Origin: Macrocybe gigantea
Taxonomy: Eukaryota; Basidiomycota; Agaricomycetes; Agaricales; Callistosporiaceae
Assembly (NCBI GenBank): GCA_011319805.1
Contig: SJRY01000229.1
Span: 434,001-498,000 of the forward strand
Reading direction: 5' to 3'
DNA: 64,000 nucleotides
Of the stretch, positions 23,112 through 35,625 are shown in pieces; position 1 is the first letter of the stretch; every line of letters begins with the position of its first letter. Below the pieces are notes generated by a model that had not been told where the DNA came from, did no database searches, and saw only the letters and a program-made list of their open reading frames with translations. The translations under genes and the position numbers were made by a program.

Positions 23112-24394
23112 ATGTTCGAGGACGTCTGTCTCGCCTGTGGCAAACCTCTTCAGCACGACAGGTATGTCTTTAGCATTCATCTATCCTCCCCTGCCCTCCA
23201 TCTCCTCCCCTCAGCCAAGCATACTGCAGCGAGGACTGCCAAATATCAGACTCGTCTTCGCCTTCCATATCCTCTGCAAGCAGCGTCCTCTCCTCGCCGA
23301 GTTTGGGTTATGCTGTCGGCGGCGACGTGCCTGCCCTCGTGCCATCAGCTTTGAGCTCCGCCTTGCTCAAGCAACACAGCTTCCATCGCCGTAATCAGTA
23401 CTCTATCTCGTCCTCCTCGTCTACCTCGTGGTCGGGCATGACGGACGACGATAATGAGGACAGCGACTCTATCTTCAATTCGCCTTACGACTCCGCCTGC
23501 GTGCATGGCGTCGACACCTTTTACGAAGGCAGCTCCAAGTCCGCCAACTTTGCCTACCCCGTCGTGCCTTCCGCACTTTCTTACGCTCGTCGCCCGTCTG
23601 GCACGAACAATGGTTCCACCCTGCTCCCACCGCACAAGCGAACCTCGTCCACGCATGTGCACGACATTCCGCAGAGTGCACCCCTCGAGACCCATTCATA
23701 CACCGACGATGACGGGGTTTACTCCGACGTCGGTTTTTCGTCACGGGACGAATCAGACGCCGAGCGTCATCCACCCTTGTCCTCCGCAAAACCGAAACGC
23801 ACAACACGTAACCGCACTAGTCTCCCAGGTTATTTCTCCTTGCTGCAGATATCCCCTTCTGACCACAAGCGGACGTCTGTCTCTGGCCATACTATTACCC
23901 GCCCCTCTCCCCCGACGCCAAAGCTCACTTTGACAGGGCCAGCTCTTGTCTCTCTATCCGCCTCCGCTACTCACAGCACTCCTCGTGGACGTCGGCGGGT
24001 TCATGAAGAGTCACTCGTAGGGCGTCGCCTTGACTACTCGCGCTCGAGGTCGAGGTCTGTTTCCCGCCGCCGGGAATCGGAACCCTTTCCTGTCCGATGT
24101 GACCACCGTCCGAGCGTTGAGCAGACCTTTGACTGGTCTGTCATGCCAGGCTACCCGCAAGGACGGGCGCCCGTCAGGAGGAACAGCTCCCCTCCCCCCA
24201 AAATGGTGCTCTCGCGCGATGAGCATGCCGCCATCTTCATCGCTGACGGTGCGACGGAGGCTCTTGGTTATAGGAAGACCAGGGGTCGAGTGCGCACAGA
24301 CTCTGACGACGTGAATGCACCTGGTTTCGGTAACGGTCGAAGCGGACTGCTGGATCGAGAACGCTCCGGTCGTCTTCCCACCGTGCCGCTATGA
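23112..24394 (+). CDS. ECL1-like zinc-binding protein
   Basis: Member of the Ecl1/2/3 family (extender of chronological lifespan), small fungal zinc proteins induced by starvation in fission yeast. Exon 1 (23112-23161) encodes MFEDVCLACGKPL. Exon 2 (23215-24394) resumes with AYCSEDCQ, so the zinc motif CxxC...CxxxC is split by a 53 bp intron. A serine-rich stretch then contains SLGYAVGGDVPALVPSAL. The remaining roughly 330 residues are disordered, with RS-rich patches (SRSRSRSVSRRRES) and many SP/TP sites. The protein is much longer than the roughly 80-residue yeast Ecl1, as I recall for basidiomycete homologues. It could act in transcription control, but no DNA-binding fold beyond the zinc motif is visible. 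Confidence 0.7.
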
Positions 24395-26435
24395 ATTGCT
24401 ACACGACTGCTGACAAAAATCTTGATGGCTCTTCGTTACCTCACATTAGAAGATACCTAACGCCATGCATGCAATATTATCCTTTCCGCAAACATTCGTC
24501 ACAAATTTGGACTCAGCAACTCTTCACATTCGTCGTCGTCGTCGGTCGTCTAGCTTTCGAAATCCAGACAACTTGCTGCATTGTTTCGCAACCACTCCAT
24601 GCATTTTCCGAACTCCACTCTGCAAAAAGCATTAGCATACTCACACCATTATCTATTTCAACAAATGGAAAAAAAAAATCTTTTATTTTCCACTTTCATC
24701 TTCACACACAAAATACCAGCTCGTTCTCCATCAGATCGTTCAAAACACTTGTTCACACGTGCACATATCTACTCACATAATATCGTTTTTGTTGCCAGAG
24801 TTCTTTCGCATATGTCCACGTAGACTTAGCCTCTCTCCCCTTTGCTCCGCATTAGCATGACAATGTTGGCATCATTTTGGAGAAACATATTCAATAGTGC
24901 CGATCTGGAATTGCATTAGTTTGACCAAGGATTGCGAATCGATGTCTGGAATGACGGCGCGGATGGCAAACGTGAACCAAGTCAATTGGACTGAATTCCG
25001 ACCCCTGAGACCGCTGCGTGATCAGGGGGTGCAAAACAACATCTCATGATCAGTGCGGTCATTTGAGAGGTACCCATCGAATCCAAGCCGACATATTCCA
25101 GCCCGTGTCAAGAAAATTTTTCTCGTTCCCAGTCGGGCCCATGATCCGCATGAAAATACTCGACAGGAGTTTCAGACGGACGTGCAATCACTGAGATTTT
25201 TTGTATAAAAAGACCTTGCAGAGCAAATTATGTAATATTCAGTCAGTTTGTCAGCGGCTTATTGGAGCTGGTGTTGCTCAGCAGGCGATTCCCAATTTAG
25301 GCACCTTCCTCTTTCGGCCTATCCTCTCTTGGTCGTGCATCACGGTTTGCTGCCTCGCCATTCCTTCGTATGAGGGTACGTACTGTTGAAAACGATACGC
25401 TGCAGGCACACTCGTGGCTGGGTAGACGTTCTGGACGGTACCCGACTTGCCCTGCTTTGTTCGACACCTGGTGTAGATCCGTGAGCGGAACACGTTGTAT
25501 GTTTGCAAGCGATGAGGAGTCGACGATGATAACGGCCTGCAGGCCTGCGCCTGGCTATGATGGTGATAAATTGTTGGGTCATTTCTTGTTTTTCTTTTCT
25601 TCCTGTTCGCATGCGCGAGTCTTATCTTACCGGCTATCGTGGTGCGTGCTGACTTGGTTGTTTTCATCGATAGCTGGTGAGCTGGGAGAGGGAGAGTGCA
25701 GCTCGGTAGGTAGCTTGTGTTGTACTGTACGATATGTAGAGAATGGCAGCGGCGGACAAATGCAGCTGTGTGATCATATCAGGAAAGTCGTCGTCCCCGG
25801 ACGCCTCAGCAACACCAACCACCACCACCATCCACAATAATAAAGTCCGAGTTGCGAAACGTCTCTTTGTCTCGTTCCACCATCCTCCCCTCACCCGCCG
25901 ACCTCGCACTGCGCCTAGTCCACCATTGATCCCCTCGCAACCCTCGCCCGGGAATCTCTTTCCCCGCCTTCCTCTTCTGTCCTGGAACCCGCCGCGCAGC
26001 CGCCTGCCGCCGCGGAACCGCCCCAACAGCACCCCAGCAGCCTGCCGAGAGCCCGTCCAGAGGCCCCGTACCCGAACCAGCGACGAGACTCGTCCCAGCT
26101 ACACGCCCCAGGTCCGAGCTTGAGCTGCACAGCGCAGGAGCCACTGACTCTACCCATTCGTCAGACGGTACGTCGTTGTTATTTCTACCTCTTTCCATAG
26201 CTGGCTCACGAATTTCATTCCGCATGGCCTGCAACCTGTAAATCTTTCTTCCGCTCTCTTTTGCATCTCTGCACTCGCCTCGCACTCGCACTACCGTTTC
26301 GCTCCGGCAGACACCGAGCCTGCGAGAGCAGCGAAACGACAAAGGATCGAACGATCCCCTCCGATTCCTCTTTTTCAGTTGCTTCCCGATCAGCCTTCCC
26401 ACCCGACCGGCACCACGTCGCGCGCGACCGGCACC
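24395..26435. other. Long intergenic region upstream of GID7
   Basis: About 2 kb. The left part is AT-rich, with an A run near 24667 and no coding sense. The right part (about 25740-26435) is CT- and proline-codon-rich with overlapping open frames on both strands. I read it as a long 5' leader or promoter of the GID7 gene, possibly with a leader intron. Confidence 0.5.
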
Positions 26436-29221
26436 ATGCGGCTCACAGACTCTGACCAGGACTCGAATCTCTCCGCCTCCCCAGACTGCGCCGCGCACGC
26501 GGGGCCCTCGATGCTCGGACTAGGACATCCTGGTTCCTCTTCGTCCTCGTCTACCGCCGCAGGGGTGGTGGCGGCGGCGTCGGCGTCCAATGGCCACACG
26601 AACGGAGCCGGAAACGGCTTTGTGGGTGCGGCGTCTACGAACGGTTTTTCCTCGTCACCGCCAGTCACGAACGGCTCGTTTGGAACTGCCGGGAATGGCG
26701 TCGTAAAGCACGGCAAGGCGATCGCCAGAGTCGACCTGCCTGGTACCACCTTATACGACGACGATTCGATGGTAGCCAGGGAGGAATATATCCGGTTGGT
26801 CATTCAGAGTCTGCGGGACGTTGGATACATGTTCGTCTGTCGTGTTTTTCTCGATATTCCTATTTTCTCCCTCTTCTTTCCTCTCTCTTCCTTTCGCAAT
26901 GAGCCGTTTCTTACATCTTTCCCTTCCTTGCTGTAATGCTATAGTGAATCGGCTGCCACGCTGGAAGCAGAATCCGGTTATTCTATGGAGTCGTCGGACG
27001 TGTCCAGTTTCAGACACTTTGTGCTTGAAGGCTCATGGACAAAGGCAGAAGAGGCGTTGTCGCATCTAGGCGTCAGCGATGAAGGGATATGGGTAAGTTC
27101 ACTCTTTTACTTTTTTCTTTCCTGTCCAATATTAATCGTGCTTTTGCACGCTCTCCAGGAGGCCAAGTTTCTGATAAGCCAGCAAAAGTATCTTGAGCTT
27201 TTGGAAGCCAGGAAAACGACTGCGGCGCTGTATCTGCTACGTAACGAGCTCGCGCCTCTGAGTGTAGATGCCGACCTGCTTCACACCCTCTCAAGGTCAG
27301 CTTACAGTTTCATCACCGTTTTGAACCCATGTACATAAGTCATGCTTCCAGTTTTATCATGTGTTCCGAACCGGACGACTTGCGGACACGCGCGCAATGG
27401 GACGGCGCTGCAGGAACGTCAAGACGACGGCTATTAAATAGTCTTCAACGTGATTATTCCTCTAGACACCTTCGTTCGCTTTCGCATGCTGACCGACATA
27501 CCTAGGTTACATTCCGTCCTCTGTCATGATCCCTCCACGACGATTCACTACACTAATCCACCAGGCGCAGATGTACCAACGACAGCGATGCTTATACCAC
27601 AACTCACCCTCCAACGCTTCTTCGTATTCTCTTTACACCGACCATCAATGTAACAAATCCGCATTCCCAGGATAACGACCACCATCTTGGAAGTCCACAC
27701 GGACGAGGTGTGGAATATGGAATGGAGTCACGATGGGCACTATCTTGCTACCGCGAGCAAAGATAAGACTGCCATCATTTGGAAGCTAGGGGTACGTTTT
27801 GCATGCTCTAGTTGAAATGCCGCTTTTTTGATCAGAGGAAATGCATTTAGACAGAGTCCACACAAGATTGGACACTACACCATATCCTTCGCGACCATCC
27901 TTATCCCGTCGGTTGCTTGGCTTGGTCCAAGGACGACTCTATCCTACTCACAAGTTCGGACAATTTCATCAAGCTTTGGAATACGAAGGTGCGTGACCAT
28001 TGCAGCCGTTACCTCGTTGATTGGTTGACGGTTTCTATTCATCGCAGTCCGGACTGTGTATACAAACCCTTGAAGAACACTCCGACACCGTCACAGCTCT
28101 TGCGTGGCTCCCAGACGGTACAGGTTTCTTGTCGGGTGGCCTAGACCGCAAGATTATTCATTGGGTAAGTACGATTCAGCTGTCATTCTCAGCCTTCTCG
28201 GTTCTGATTTGCTCCACGATGCCACAGGACGTGGATGGGAAATTGCGAGAGCACTGGGGCGCAATACCCATTCGGGTAACCGACTTTGCCATCACTCCCG
28301 ACGTTACGCGTTTGGTCACCGTCGGCATGTATCACATCTCAAATTCCGGCGCGAATGATGCGGTCGCGGCTTCGCATCGAGTGTCGTCGTACAGCGATGT
28401 TGCAGTATCTGGCCATGCCGGGACCGGTGTGGCGGTTAATGGGTCCAGAACGTCAGACAACAGGATGATCATCTACGATCTGGCGACGAAACAGATAGAA
28501 TCGTGCGTCTCGCTGCTGCACCCAACCGGCCCCTATTTCTGATGTCCCCTTTTCGTAGTTCAATCCGGCTAGAAGGTGAATTGACGAGCATCAAAGTGTC
28601 CCAAAACTCGCAATACGCACTAATCAACCACGCTCCGAACGTAAGATTTCCATAACTCGTGATTTGCGCATCGTTCTCGATCAATTGACGTGCTCTACAG
28701 GAAATACATCTCTGGGATCTTAAAGCGGGCAGACTGGCTCGCAAATACACGGGCCAAACGCAGGGTCGTCACGTCATTCGGAGTTGCTTTGGCGGCATTG
28801 ATGGCAATTTCGTGGTGAGCGGCAGTGAAGGTGAGCACTTGTCCCTGGGTCAACAGATGCCCTCTTTTCTATTTGGACCATCACGACTGAGTTTCTAATG
28901 TGTCGCAATCGATGGTGCAGATGGCAACGTCTACGTATGGCACCGCGATACGGGATAGTGTTGGAGGTGCTGTCAGGCCACGGCGAAGGGAGTGTAAACT
29001 CAGTGGCATGGAATCCTCGTAACGAACGAATGTTTGCATCGTGTTCGGACGATCACACCATTCGCATATGGGAATCCCCGCCACCAGAGATGCTTTTGGA
29101 AGACTCCCCTGTGGAGTTACCTGTAACTGCGGAGATTGGGAGTGGGAAGGGAAAGATGAAGCAGCTGTGGAACGGTGATGGCCTGACCGTATCGCCGGGA
29201 CTGGATTCATCACAGCTGTGA
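26436..29221 (+). CDS. GID7: GID7/WDR26, CTLH E3 ligase WD40 subunit
   Basis: Scaffold subunit of the GID/CTLH ubiquitin ligase, which degrades gluconeogenic enzymes in yeast. A Ser/Gly-rich leader of about 110 residues is followed by LisH (YIRLVIQSLRDVGY then ESAATLEAESGY) and CTLH (FRHFVLEGSWTKAEEAL, EAKFLISQQKYLELLEAR, ALYLLRNELAPL). The linker YIPSSVMIPPRRF leads into WD repeats: EVHTDEVWNMEWSHDG, ATASKDKTAIIWK, ALAWLPDGTGFLSGGLDRKI and SVAWNPRNERMFASCSDDHT, ending near IRIWE. A dozen short introns are evident. The last repeat is broken after WHRDTG at the G run 28952-28954; one added G restores GIVLEVLSGH. The ATG at 26436 was chosen over an in-frame TTG upstream. Confidence 0.9.
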
Positions 29222-29741
29222 TACAGCTGATGGCTGTCTGCTGCCCCAACTTTCCCACCAGCATCACAATTCATTATTCATCTACTTGGTGAACTTTCAG
29301 CATCTCCGCCTCCCCTCCACCCACTTGCAACTTAACCTGCAACTGTAACAAGAGCATTTACCCCATTTTTCTCTCTTTTTTCTGCATATAGCATTTAGTA
29401 ACCTCACGCTTACAAGACTGATGAATCGTTCGCTATAGCTTGCTCTTTTGCCTTTTTTTTTTCTCTTGCATAATATCATCAATGCCAACGAGGACATGCC
29501 TTACATACACAGAATAGATCTAACTTGACCCACGAAACACCGAGCTTCGATTCAGACTGGCAGACTTCCCATCATACCGCCGATAGTCGAATGTTCCCGC
29601 GACCAGGTATTTTCCCTTGCCACTTCCATCCTTTTTTTTTTCAGATTCTTTGCCATTTCCCCATGATAGGCTTTAAGAATTCTTCATTTGGACTGTCTGG
29701 TGTCATCTGGACTGAATTCAAGTTCTACGCGACCTTTTCCC
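29222..29741. other. Intergenic region downstream of GID7
   Basis: About 520 bases, with T-rich tracts near 29452 and 29632 and no supported gene. It probably holds the GID7 3' end. A short ATG-bearing stretch near 29592 might be a first exon of the doubtful gene that follows. Confidence 0.4.
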
Positions 29742-30468
29742 ATGATTCGGGCTACGCGTGATTTCTCTACAGCTCTTCCTGCTTCGCATTACTCTGCGTT
29801 CGAAAACCCTAAGTATCCCAGCCCGAATCGAAGGCATGCCAAACGTCCCTCTCGGGTTAGTCAAAATCTACCGCGAGCGGCGTCCCGTTCTACTGGTCCA
29901 TGGCCCCATTTCCATGATCAGGCCGCGGGGATACCTAGACGTTCGTTTGAACTGTGAGAAAGCAACACGCTCTACTGTCGTGTTGACTGTATATTTGGGC
30001 AAAACCGTCACGGAGACAAGCGTTCCTATCGCTTGTGATGGTAATCACCTTCGTCCAGCGTTAGTGCCGTCAGAACGTGAGTAAGTATGTGCTCAGTGTT
30101 AAAGTTGGTTACCACGTTGTGATCATGTCGCCGCTCGTGGTGATACTTCTGACGACTCTGGTGTCGTCTTTCCCTCTCCTTTTCCTTTTTTACGTTTGGT
30201 GTTTCCGGCATCAGGATAACGAGAACAATATACGGACAAGCATGTGCATGGCGACATGTACAATCGGTGCCGAAGACACCGAAAGGGTATGAACCCAAAA
30301 TATTCACGTACAGAGCGGCTGGCAGCGATCCTGGGTGGTTTGCTCCCGCCATGGCCGCATCGCCGAGCGAAGGCCATGCAGGACCAATTCAGGTGTGTGA
30401 TGCATCGTATCTCAAGTATGTATCGTGCTGCTCGACTTCATTCCCAGTCGCACGATCTAAAAGCATGA
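29742..30468 (+). CDS. Doubtful hypothetical gene
   Basis: Not recognised and weakly supported. One open frame (about 29760-30075) reads LGLVKIYRERRPVLLVHGP, then MIRPRGYLDVRLNC and STVVLTVYLGKTVTETSVPI, which looks like folded beta-rich protein. It ends at a possible donor GTGAGT (about 30077). A second basic stretch around 30240-30468 (MYNRCRRHRKGMNPKYSRTE) could be joined after an intron of about 140 bp, but the acceptor and phase are uncertain. The start could be the ATG at 29742 in another frame or the ATG at 29836 in this one. It could equally be chance open frames. Confidence 0.28.
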
Positions 30469-30942
30469 CGTGGTCGCGCTGACAAGCCAAGAATTTCGTC
30501 GAACGTTGACTCGGATCCTTCGTATTGTCCTTTTCTAGCATCTTCCTCAGCGTGTGCCACCTGACCTATTGTGAACATTGATGGAAGCCTATGTTACGTT
30601 GATGACCAGATTGAATTGCGCCACGGAGGGTAATACTGTCTCGCTACATACTGTACGCGCTAATGTGTATTCCTGGATTCACGCCAATTACTGAGTTGCA
30701 TAGCACATACTTTGAGTTCCGTCGATTCATGGGAGTGAATTCCATGATCTGCGGGTGTGACACATCAACAGCGTCTAGTATGAAAAGCTAACTAGAAATG
30801 CTAAATATTCCCCACTATTAGTACAAGTAGAACGGGAAGCGAAAAGGGCCTCTCGTAATGTATGTGTATGGAGTGTACAATGCAGATCATGGCGAACATG
30901 GATGCGTGGTTGGTAGTCGATGTATAAAGACAAGCAGGGTCG
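30469..30942. other. Convergent intergenic region
   Basis: About 470 bases of AT-rich sequence left of the Elongin A stop. No coding or RNA feature was seen. Confidence 0.5.
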
Positions 30943-32190
30943 TCAGGGCGGCCTTTGGGAATAAGCCCGTTGTTTTGGCACAAATAAACATGCCATAGGG
31001 TCTTTCTTCGCGGGGCTTTGCAATTTCGAAGAGGGGACCGGCGAATTTAATTCTGGTGGTTTTTTGGAGGTTGGAGTGGGCACAGAAGTGGAATTGGATG
31101 GCGCGACCTTCGACATTGCTGGCGTTTGTACGGCCGATGATGATGACTTCGAGTTTCCCTGTCCCGACGAGGACGTTGGCACATTCTGTGGACGGCGGTG
31201 GACCACGGTGTTGACAGTGATCCTACTTGCATCACCAGTCCCTGGTAACAACTGCACTGCAGAGTTGGATGGCTTAGGAAGGACATTATAGGTTTTACCA
31301 TTAGGCAGCATTGGAGGCAGCATCCTAGCGGTCAACATGTTCCTCTGGATCTTGGAAGCCTCTGACCGAGTCTTCTGGAACAGAGTTTTAGGCTGAACAC
31401 TATTGGACCCTGGATGGCATAATAAATAGAAGGGCCATGATGAGTGCAGATTGGGATTCCCCGTGCTTACAGCCATTGCGTGCCCGTTTGGGGGAGGAAC
31501 ACGATCCGTGAATTTGACTTCACGTTCCTTCTTGCGCTCTTCGGCTTCTAGACGCTGGTTGCGCAGTTTGGTGCTTGCCTCTTCTAGACGCTTAGCCTCC
31601 TCTTCGCGCAAAGACTTTGGAGAACGCTGAGCTGGGTGATAACACATGAATAACGAGTACGACTCACGAAGAAATGATCTCTCCAAGACTGTGGCACGCT
31701 GTCTTGAGATTTCATGAAACGCTCCATGGCTAATGAGTATTTCTGCATACACAGATCTTTCCATATTTCTATAATGTCCTTGACATGAATAGACCGTGGC
31801 AATGCGGAATAACCACTCACCAGGGGTATCTTTCTTCAAGCGCTGTAGAAAACAATTAATTGGTCAACCGAATCTGTAGATCAAAAAATTCGCTTACTGG
31901 TGATGACTGCTCCAGCCGGATGAGTTGTTCCGGACTACAGCGCTCTAAGATTGGTTTGACCAAAGGGTAACTTAAGTCAGGACCTAGATTACTGATTCCT
32001 TGGAGCATGCAAGTATGAGAAATCGTTCGCATAGCACACTGGAATCGTTACCATCGACATAAGCCACAGCAACTGGGAAAGAGATATCAGCAGACGGGCT
32101 GCTGCATGTAACGATAAAGTACGAACCCCGTTGGCATAAATGAACGAGAGATGGAATGCGACGGTTGAGTGTGTCGGATTCTGGAAGCAT
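30943..32190 (-). CDS. ELA1: Elongin A (RNA polymerase II elongation factor subunit)
   Basis: Elongin A with Elongin C forms a ubiquitin-ligase adaptor that targets stalled RNA polymerase II. The start MLPESDTLNRR leads directly into the BC-box-like SLVHLCQR. Two short introns later come VAVAYVDG, LGPDLSYPLVKPILERCSPE, then LIRLEQSSP, the F-box-like part typical of the family. WKDLCMQKYSLAMERF, then SQDSVPQSWRDHFF, completes the conserved region. A charged coiled coil follows (REEEAKRLEEASTKLRNQRL), then a Ser/Thr/Pro-rich tail ending YSQRPP. Introns fall near 32130-32080, 32055-32000, 31905-31850, 31815-31765, 31670-31630 and 31470-31415. It is divergent from the WOPR gene across 1.4 kb. Confidence 0.87.
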
Positions 32191-33595
32191 TCCAAGCCGA
32201 ATGAATACTTAGTATGTGTTCAGAGGGACGATAAAAAGCAGAGTGGTGGCCGGGACGACATGAGTTATGGAGTCGAGCAATTCTGTGGCTGTGATCAGCT
32301 CTGACATGCCCGTCACGTGCTCACCATTCTATCTTCAAGGGCCCTTTCTGTTCACTTTGTTCGAGGTCTGAAGGAACTGGACAAGACCTCCGAATATTTG
32401 CTACCACGCGCTCAGAAACAAGCATATGCGGAACACATCGATTTCTTTCTCGTAAATTCAGTCATACTTGTGCGTCTTTCTGTGCTACTTCAACTCCACA
32501 ACTTATTTCTGCATCTCCTGAAATAACAGACAATATAATGCATGTACTGGCCAATCGTATGTTCGTCGTGGGTTCATGTAAGCTCGACAAAAAAAAGCCC
32601 AGCGTTCTGTCGTGATTATCAGTTTCGATACAAAGAAAATGATTTCATAGCTTTCAACTGTTCTTGAGTTGGGAGGAGGCAGAGCAAGCAGAAAACGCGT
32701 CGTACTTCTCCACAATTCGTGCGAGTTAGGCCAGACTTCAAATCATCCGATTTCCGTTTTTGCCGCGAATGTTATTTATGCAAAGACAGCACAGTGTCAG
32801 CGCGGCTATCGGCGAGTGTCGTCCGTTCTCCTCAGGTCCAATACATTGACTTCATGTAACGTCGTCTCCAGCAAATCACAGAGACGTACTGGAGCGTCCT
32901 TCACTGCGTGGTTTATTGCCGTCTCTGTGATTTCAAACTGAAACCGTGCGCTTTCGGCCTGTCAGTCTATCCTGCATGAAATGATATGGTTCCCGGCGTT
33001 TTCATGAGGGGTTTCGGGCCCCGGCTCATCAAGGGTGCTCGAAATTCAGTTCAAGGTCGGCGGGCCGATGATCACTGCAGGACCCGTCATCCAAGAAACT
33101 CTGAGAACGTGGCCTCTTCTCTCCAGGAAAACTTGCATGTTTCTATGCTAAATGCATTGTTCAATCCGTTGTAGGCACTTACCAGTCCTTTGGGCCATGC
33201 TGCGTGCTGACTTGTTTTTATAGCAACACAGGACATCCAGTCACACACGACCTTAATGGCGTCTCGTCGCTGAGTACGCCTTTTACTCGGAATCTCAGGA
33301 AAGCCAAATATATGATTTGCAGGTCTCTTTCTCACCAAGTCCCAGAAAGATAAGATCCGCACACGCCTCGCTCAGTCAGCGCCTCGCTATTACCATTTTC
33401 CTGACCGAAATCAGGCGTACCGAGCCATGGTAGCCTGTCTCACAATGTTGATTATGGACTCAATCAGTAGCTCCTCCGCCTATTTCTGTCCGGTATTTTC
33501 TACGGTTCCTCCACGCGTCTAATCAACCAGAAATACCCATATCCGAAGGCTTAAAACAGGAGCTGGCATTCGATGGTCTGGTCTTCACTTTCATC
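32191..33595. other. 1.4 kb divergent promoter region (Elongin A / WOPR)
   Basis: No supported gene. Small open frames on both strands lack resemblance to any family. Long upstream regions are common for WOPR regulators, which are often self-regulated, so this may be mostly WOPR control sequence. Confidence 0.5.
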
Positions 33596-34394
33596 ATGCA
33601 GCATGCGACCCATCCTCGCCTACATGTCAGAGACGCGCACGACGCGCACGTAGTCTTTGAAGCAGTACGACAAGGCTTTTTATCTCCAATCACTCGACGG
33701 CTGAACGATATGGAACGACATATGCTTGTTCGGTCTGGCGCGATATTCGTATGGGTCGAAAGCGAGGATGAGACACAACCTGGGCTCAAACGATGGACAG
33801 GTACGCCGCTTGGTTCTCCATTGCCATTCTCTGAACACCGGATTGGCCAGATGGTCGCGTCTGGGGGCAAAGCCGCATGCGGGAGGTGAGTTCTTCGCCT
33901 TAGCGAATTTCGGCCGCATGACAACTTTTTCCGAAGCCTTATCTCTTCTACGACGAGAGGCTGCCTGCCGACCCCATGCAAGGGAGGCAAAGGTTGGTGG
34001 TTTGAAGCGGCTCTCTGACTTTGTAATTGATGATGTTCCACACCGCACCAGTCCCCAGACATTCCGCTTTGTCGATAGTTCGCCTCGCAGTGGACCTACG
34101 TCCTCCGCACTATCGCATCAGGATCGCAACATCAATCAACATTCTGGGCTTGTCAAGCAGGCCTACTCGGCGTGGGTGACAAGCCATCCCCATCACAATC
34201 CTCAGAAGTGGCATTTAACGGCATACTTCGCATATGCCGACCTATCGACCCTCCCAACCATTGATCAAGATCCGCTTCTGCGCAAGATAATCGTGCCTTC
34301 CGGAATCTATCGAAGCGGAACCGCGAGGTCAAGGGGGAGGAAGAGGAATCTTCCACCCGAAGACATCTGTCTACGAGTCAAAGTCAACACATGA
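33596..34394 (+). CDS. WOPR-domain transcription regulator (Gti1/Pac2 family)
   Basis: DNA-binding regulator of the family of Wor1, Ryp1 and Sge1, which control morphological switching and development. The conserved N-terminal box is intact: HPRLHVRDAHDAHVVFEAV, then LSPITRRLN and RSGAIFVWVESE, then KRWTDGRVWGQSRMRE across an intron (33800-33849). Another intron (about 33888-33938) leads to PYLFYDERLPAD, and a third (about 33990-34051) to TFRFVDSSPRSG. The second WOPR box follows: HSGLVKQAYSAWV, KWHLTAYFAYADLSTLPTID and RKIIVPSGIYRSG. The protein ends only about 25 residues after the domain. It lacks the long glutamine-rich tail common in this family, so it is a compact Pac2-like form. No frame break was found. 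Confidence 0.9.
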
Positions 34395-34994
34395 TCCCTA
34401 CTTTACCATCCTTGCATCTCACTGTAAACCCAACGGGCGAACGCCAATCGCAACAGCATGGTTCACACGGTGGAAGGCTAGCAGAAGATGAGAGAGTCAT
34501 CCAGATGTTGAATTCAAGATATATATAACACTATCTCGCGAGGTTGGATGTATCTGATATAAATTTGACCGGCGGCATGCAGAAATTCTTTTTTTCACGC
34601 TAACGCAAAACGGTTGTAGATGTCGGGTGTCACTGCCGAAGTAAAAAGGCATTTCCACGGCAACGCCGATAAGTCGGTACACAGAATTATCCAGAACCGT
34701 CGGATGCGTCCTAGACATTGGCCGGCTCGGTTGCGTGCGATTTTTTCTGAGGTGACCGGCGCGAAATGTTGGTGCCGAGGACGATAGGATGCCCAATAAA
34801 GCGGATGAATGTGCTTCGATGCGAAAACTCTTCGTACCGTGGATACGGTGGACCGAGGGAATGTATGCAAGACCATATGGCTTGTGCAGACAGCATGCAG
34901 ATATGCATGATTGCATTCAAGACGGCGCTGCAACGGAAAGCTGTATTCAACATGGCATATTGCATTACCGAACTACGTACAATGATAATGCGCC
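34395..34994. other. Convergent intergenic region
   Basis: About 600 bases between the WOPR and cwf18 stop codons, with short uninformative open frames on both strands. No repeat or RNA gene was seen. Confidence 0.5.
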
Positions 34995-35625
34995 TTAGTC
35001 TTCCTCGTCGGATAGGTCTTCATTCGCAGTTTGCTTTTCTTGTGCTCTCATGGCGCCGACAATGTCATCCGCCTGCCCTTTCTGCGCAGCGAGCCGCTGC
35101 CCTGCAGAATTCATCAGGGCATGTTACTAAGAAAGGTCGGATTAGACTCACGGATGAGTGTATGAATAGCCTCCTGAGTTTTTCTTTCCAATTTCGCGAG
35201 CTTTTGCTCCATTTCGCGCTTCAAATCCCAGTTTGGTCGCTTTGGTGCGATATTAAAGACATCCTGTGGACGAGAATGTTGGTCCAGTGTCTCGGAAGCG
35301 AGTGAGAGAAGAGATATTCACCAGCTCCTGAGCCCGTCGCTGCTCGTCCTCTGAGATGATTTTCTCCGCTAGTCCTTCCACGTTTTTTTCCACGGTATCT
35401 TGCATGGCTTCATCGTCCATCCGGTTGTGTTTCCGAATGGTTCTGGACTCTGGGTCAAAGTTTCGGTTTTTAATGACTGATTCACTATGCTATCGTTAAG
35501 CAATGGAATGCCAAAGGAAAGACGACAGAATGGACGTACTCGTCAGCCGAGACTTCTCCATTCTTGCGTTTACGGAGGGCTAGTAAACGAGCTTTGCGAG
35601 CTTCTGACGCTTCAGCGAGGGACAT
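34995..35625 (-). CDS. cwf18: Spliceosome-associated protein Cwf18/CCDC12
   Basis: Small NineTeen-complex/Prp19-associated splicing factor. The start MSLAEASEARKARLLALRKR matches the family N-terminus. The next exon has RNFDPESRTIRKHNR, then DTVEKNVEGLAEKI, followed by ELDVFNIAPKRPNWDLKREM and a coiled coil (EQKLAKLERKTQEAIHTLIR). The tail is QTANEDLSDEED. Introns lie at about 35545-35485, 35325-35275 and 35150-35110. An in-frame ATG at 35679 would add 18 residues, but the family starts at MSL. It lies 158 bp from the divergent GUF1 start, so the two may share a promoter. Confidence 0.88.

Noticed and set aside
25740..26123. Pro/Ser-rich open frame before GID7 (MAAADKCSC start)
   Set aside because: Low-complexity, overlapped by equally long open frames on the other strand, no splice link to GID7 that keeps frame.
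26379..26435. Upstream extension of GID7
   Set aside because: Begins with TTG, not ATG; the first in-frame ATG is at 26436.
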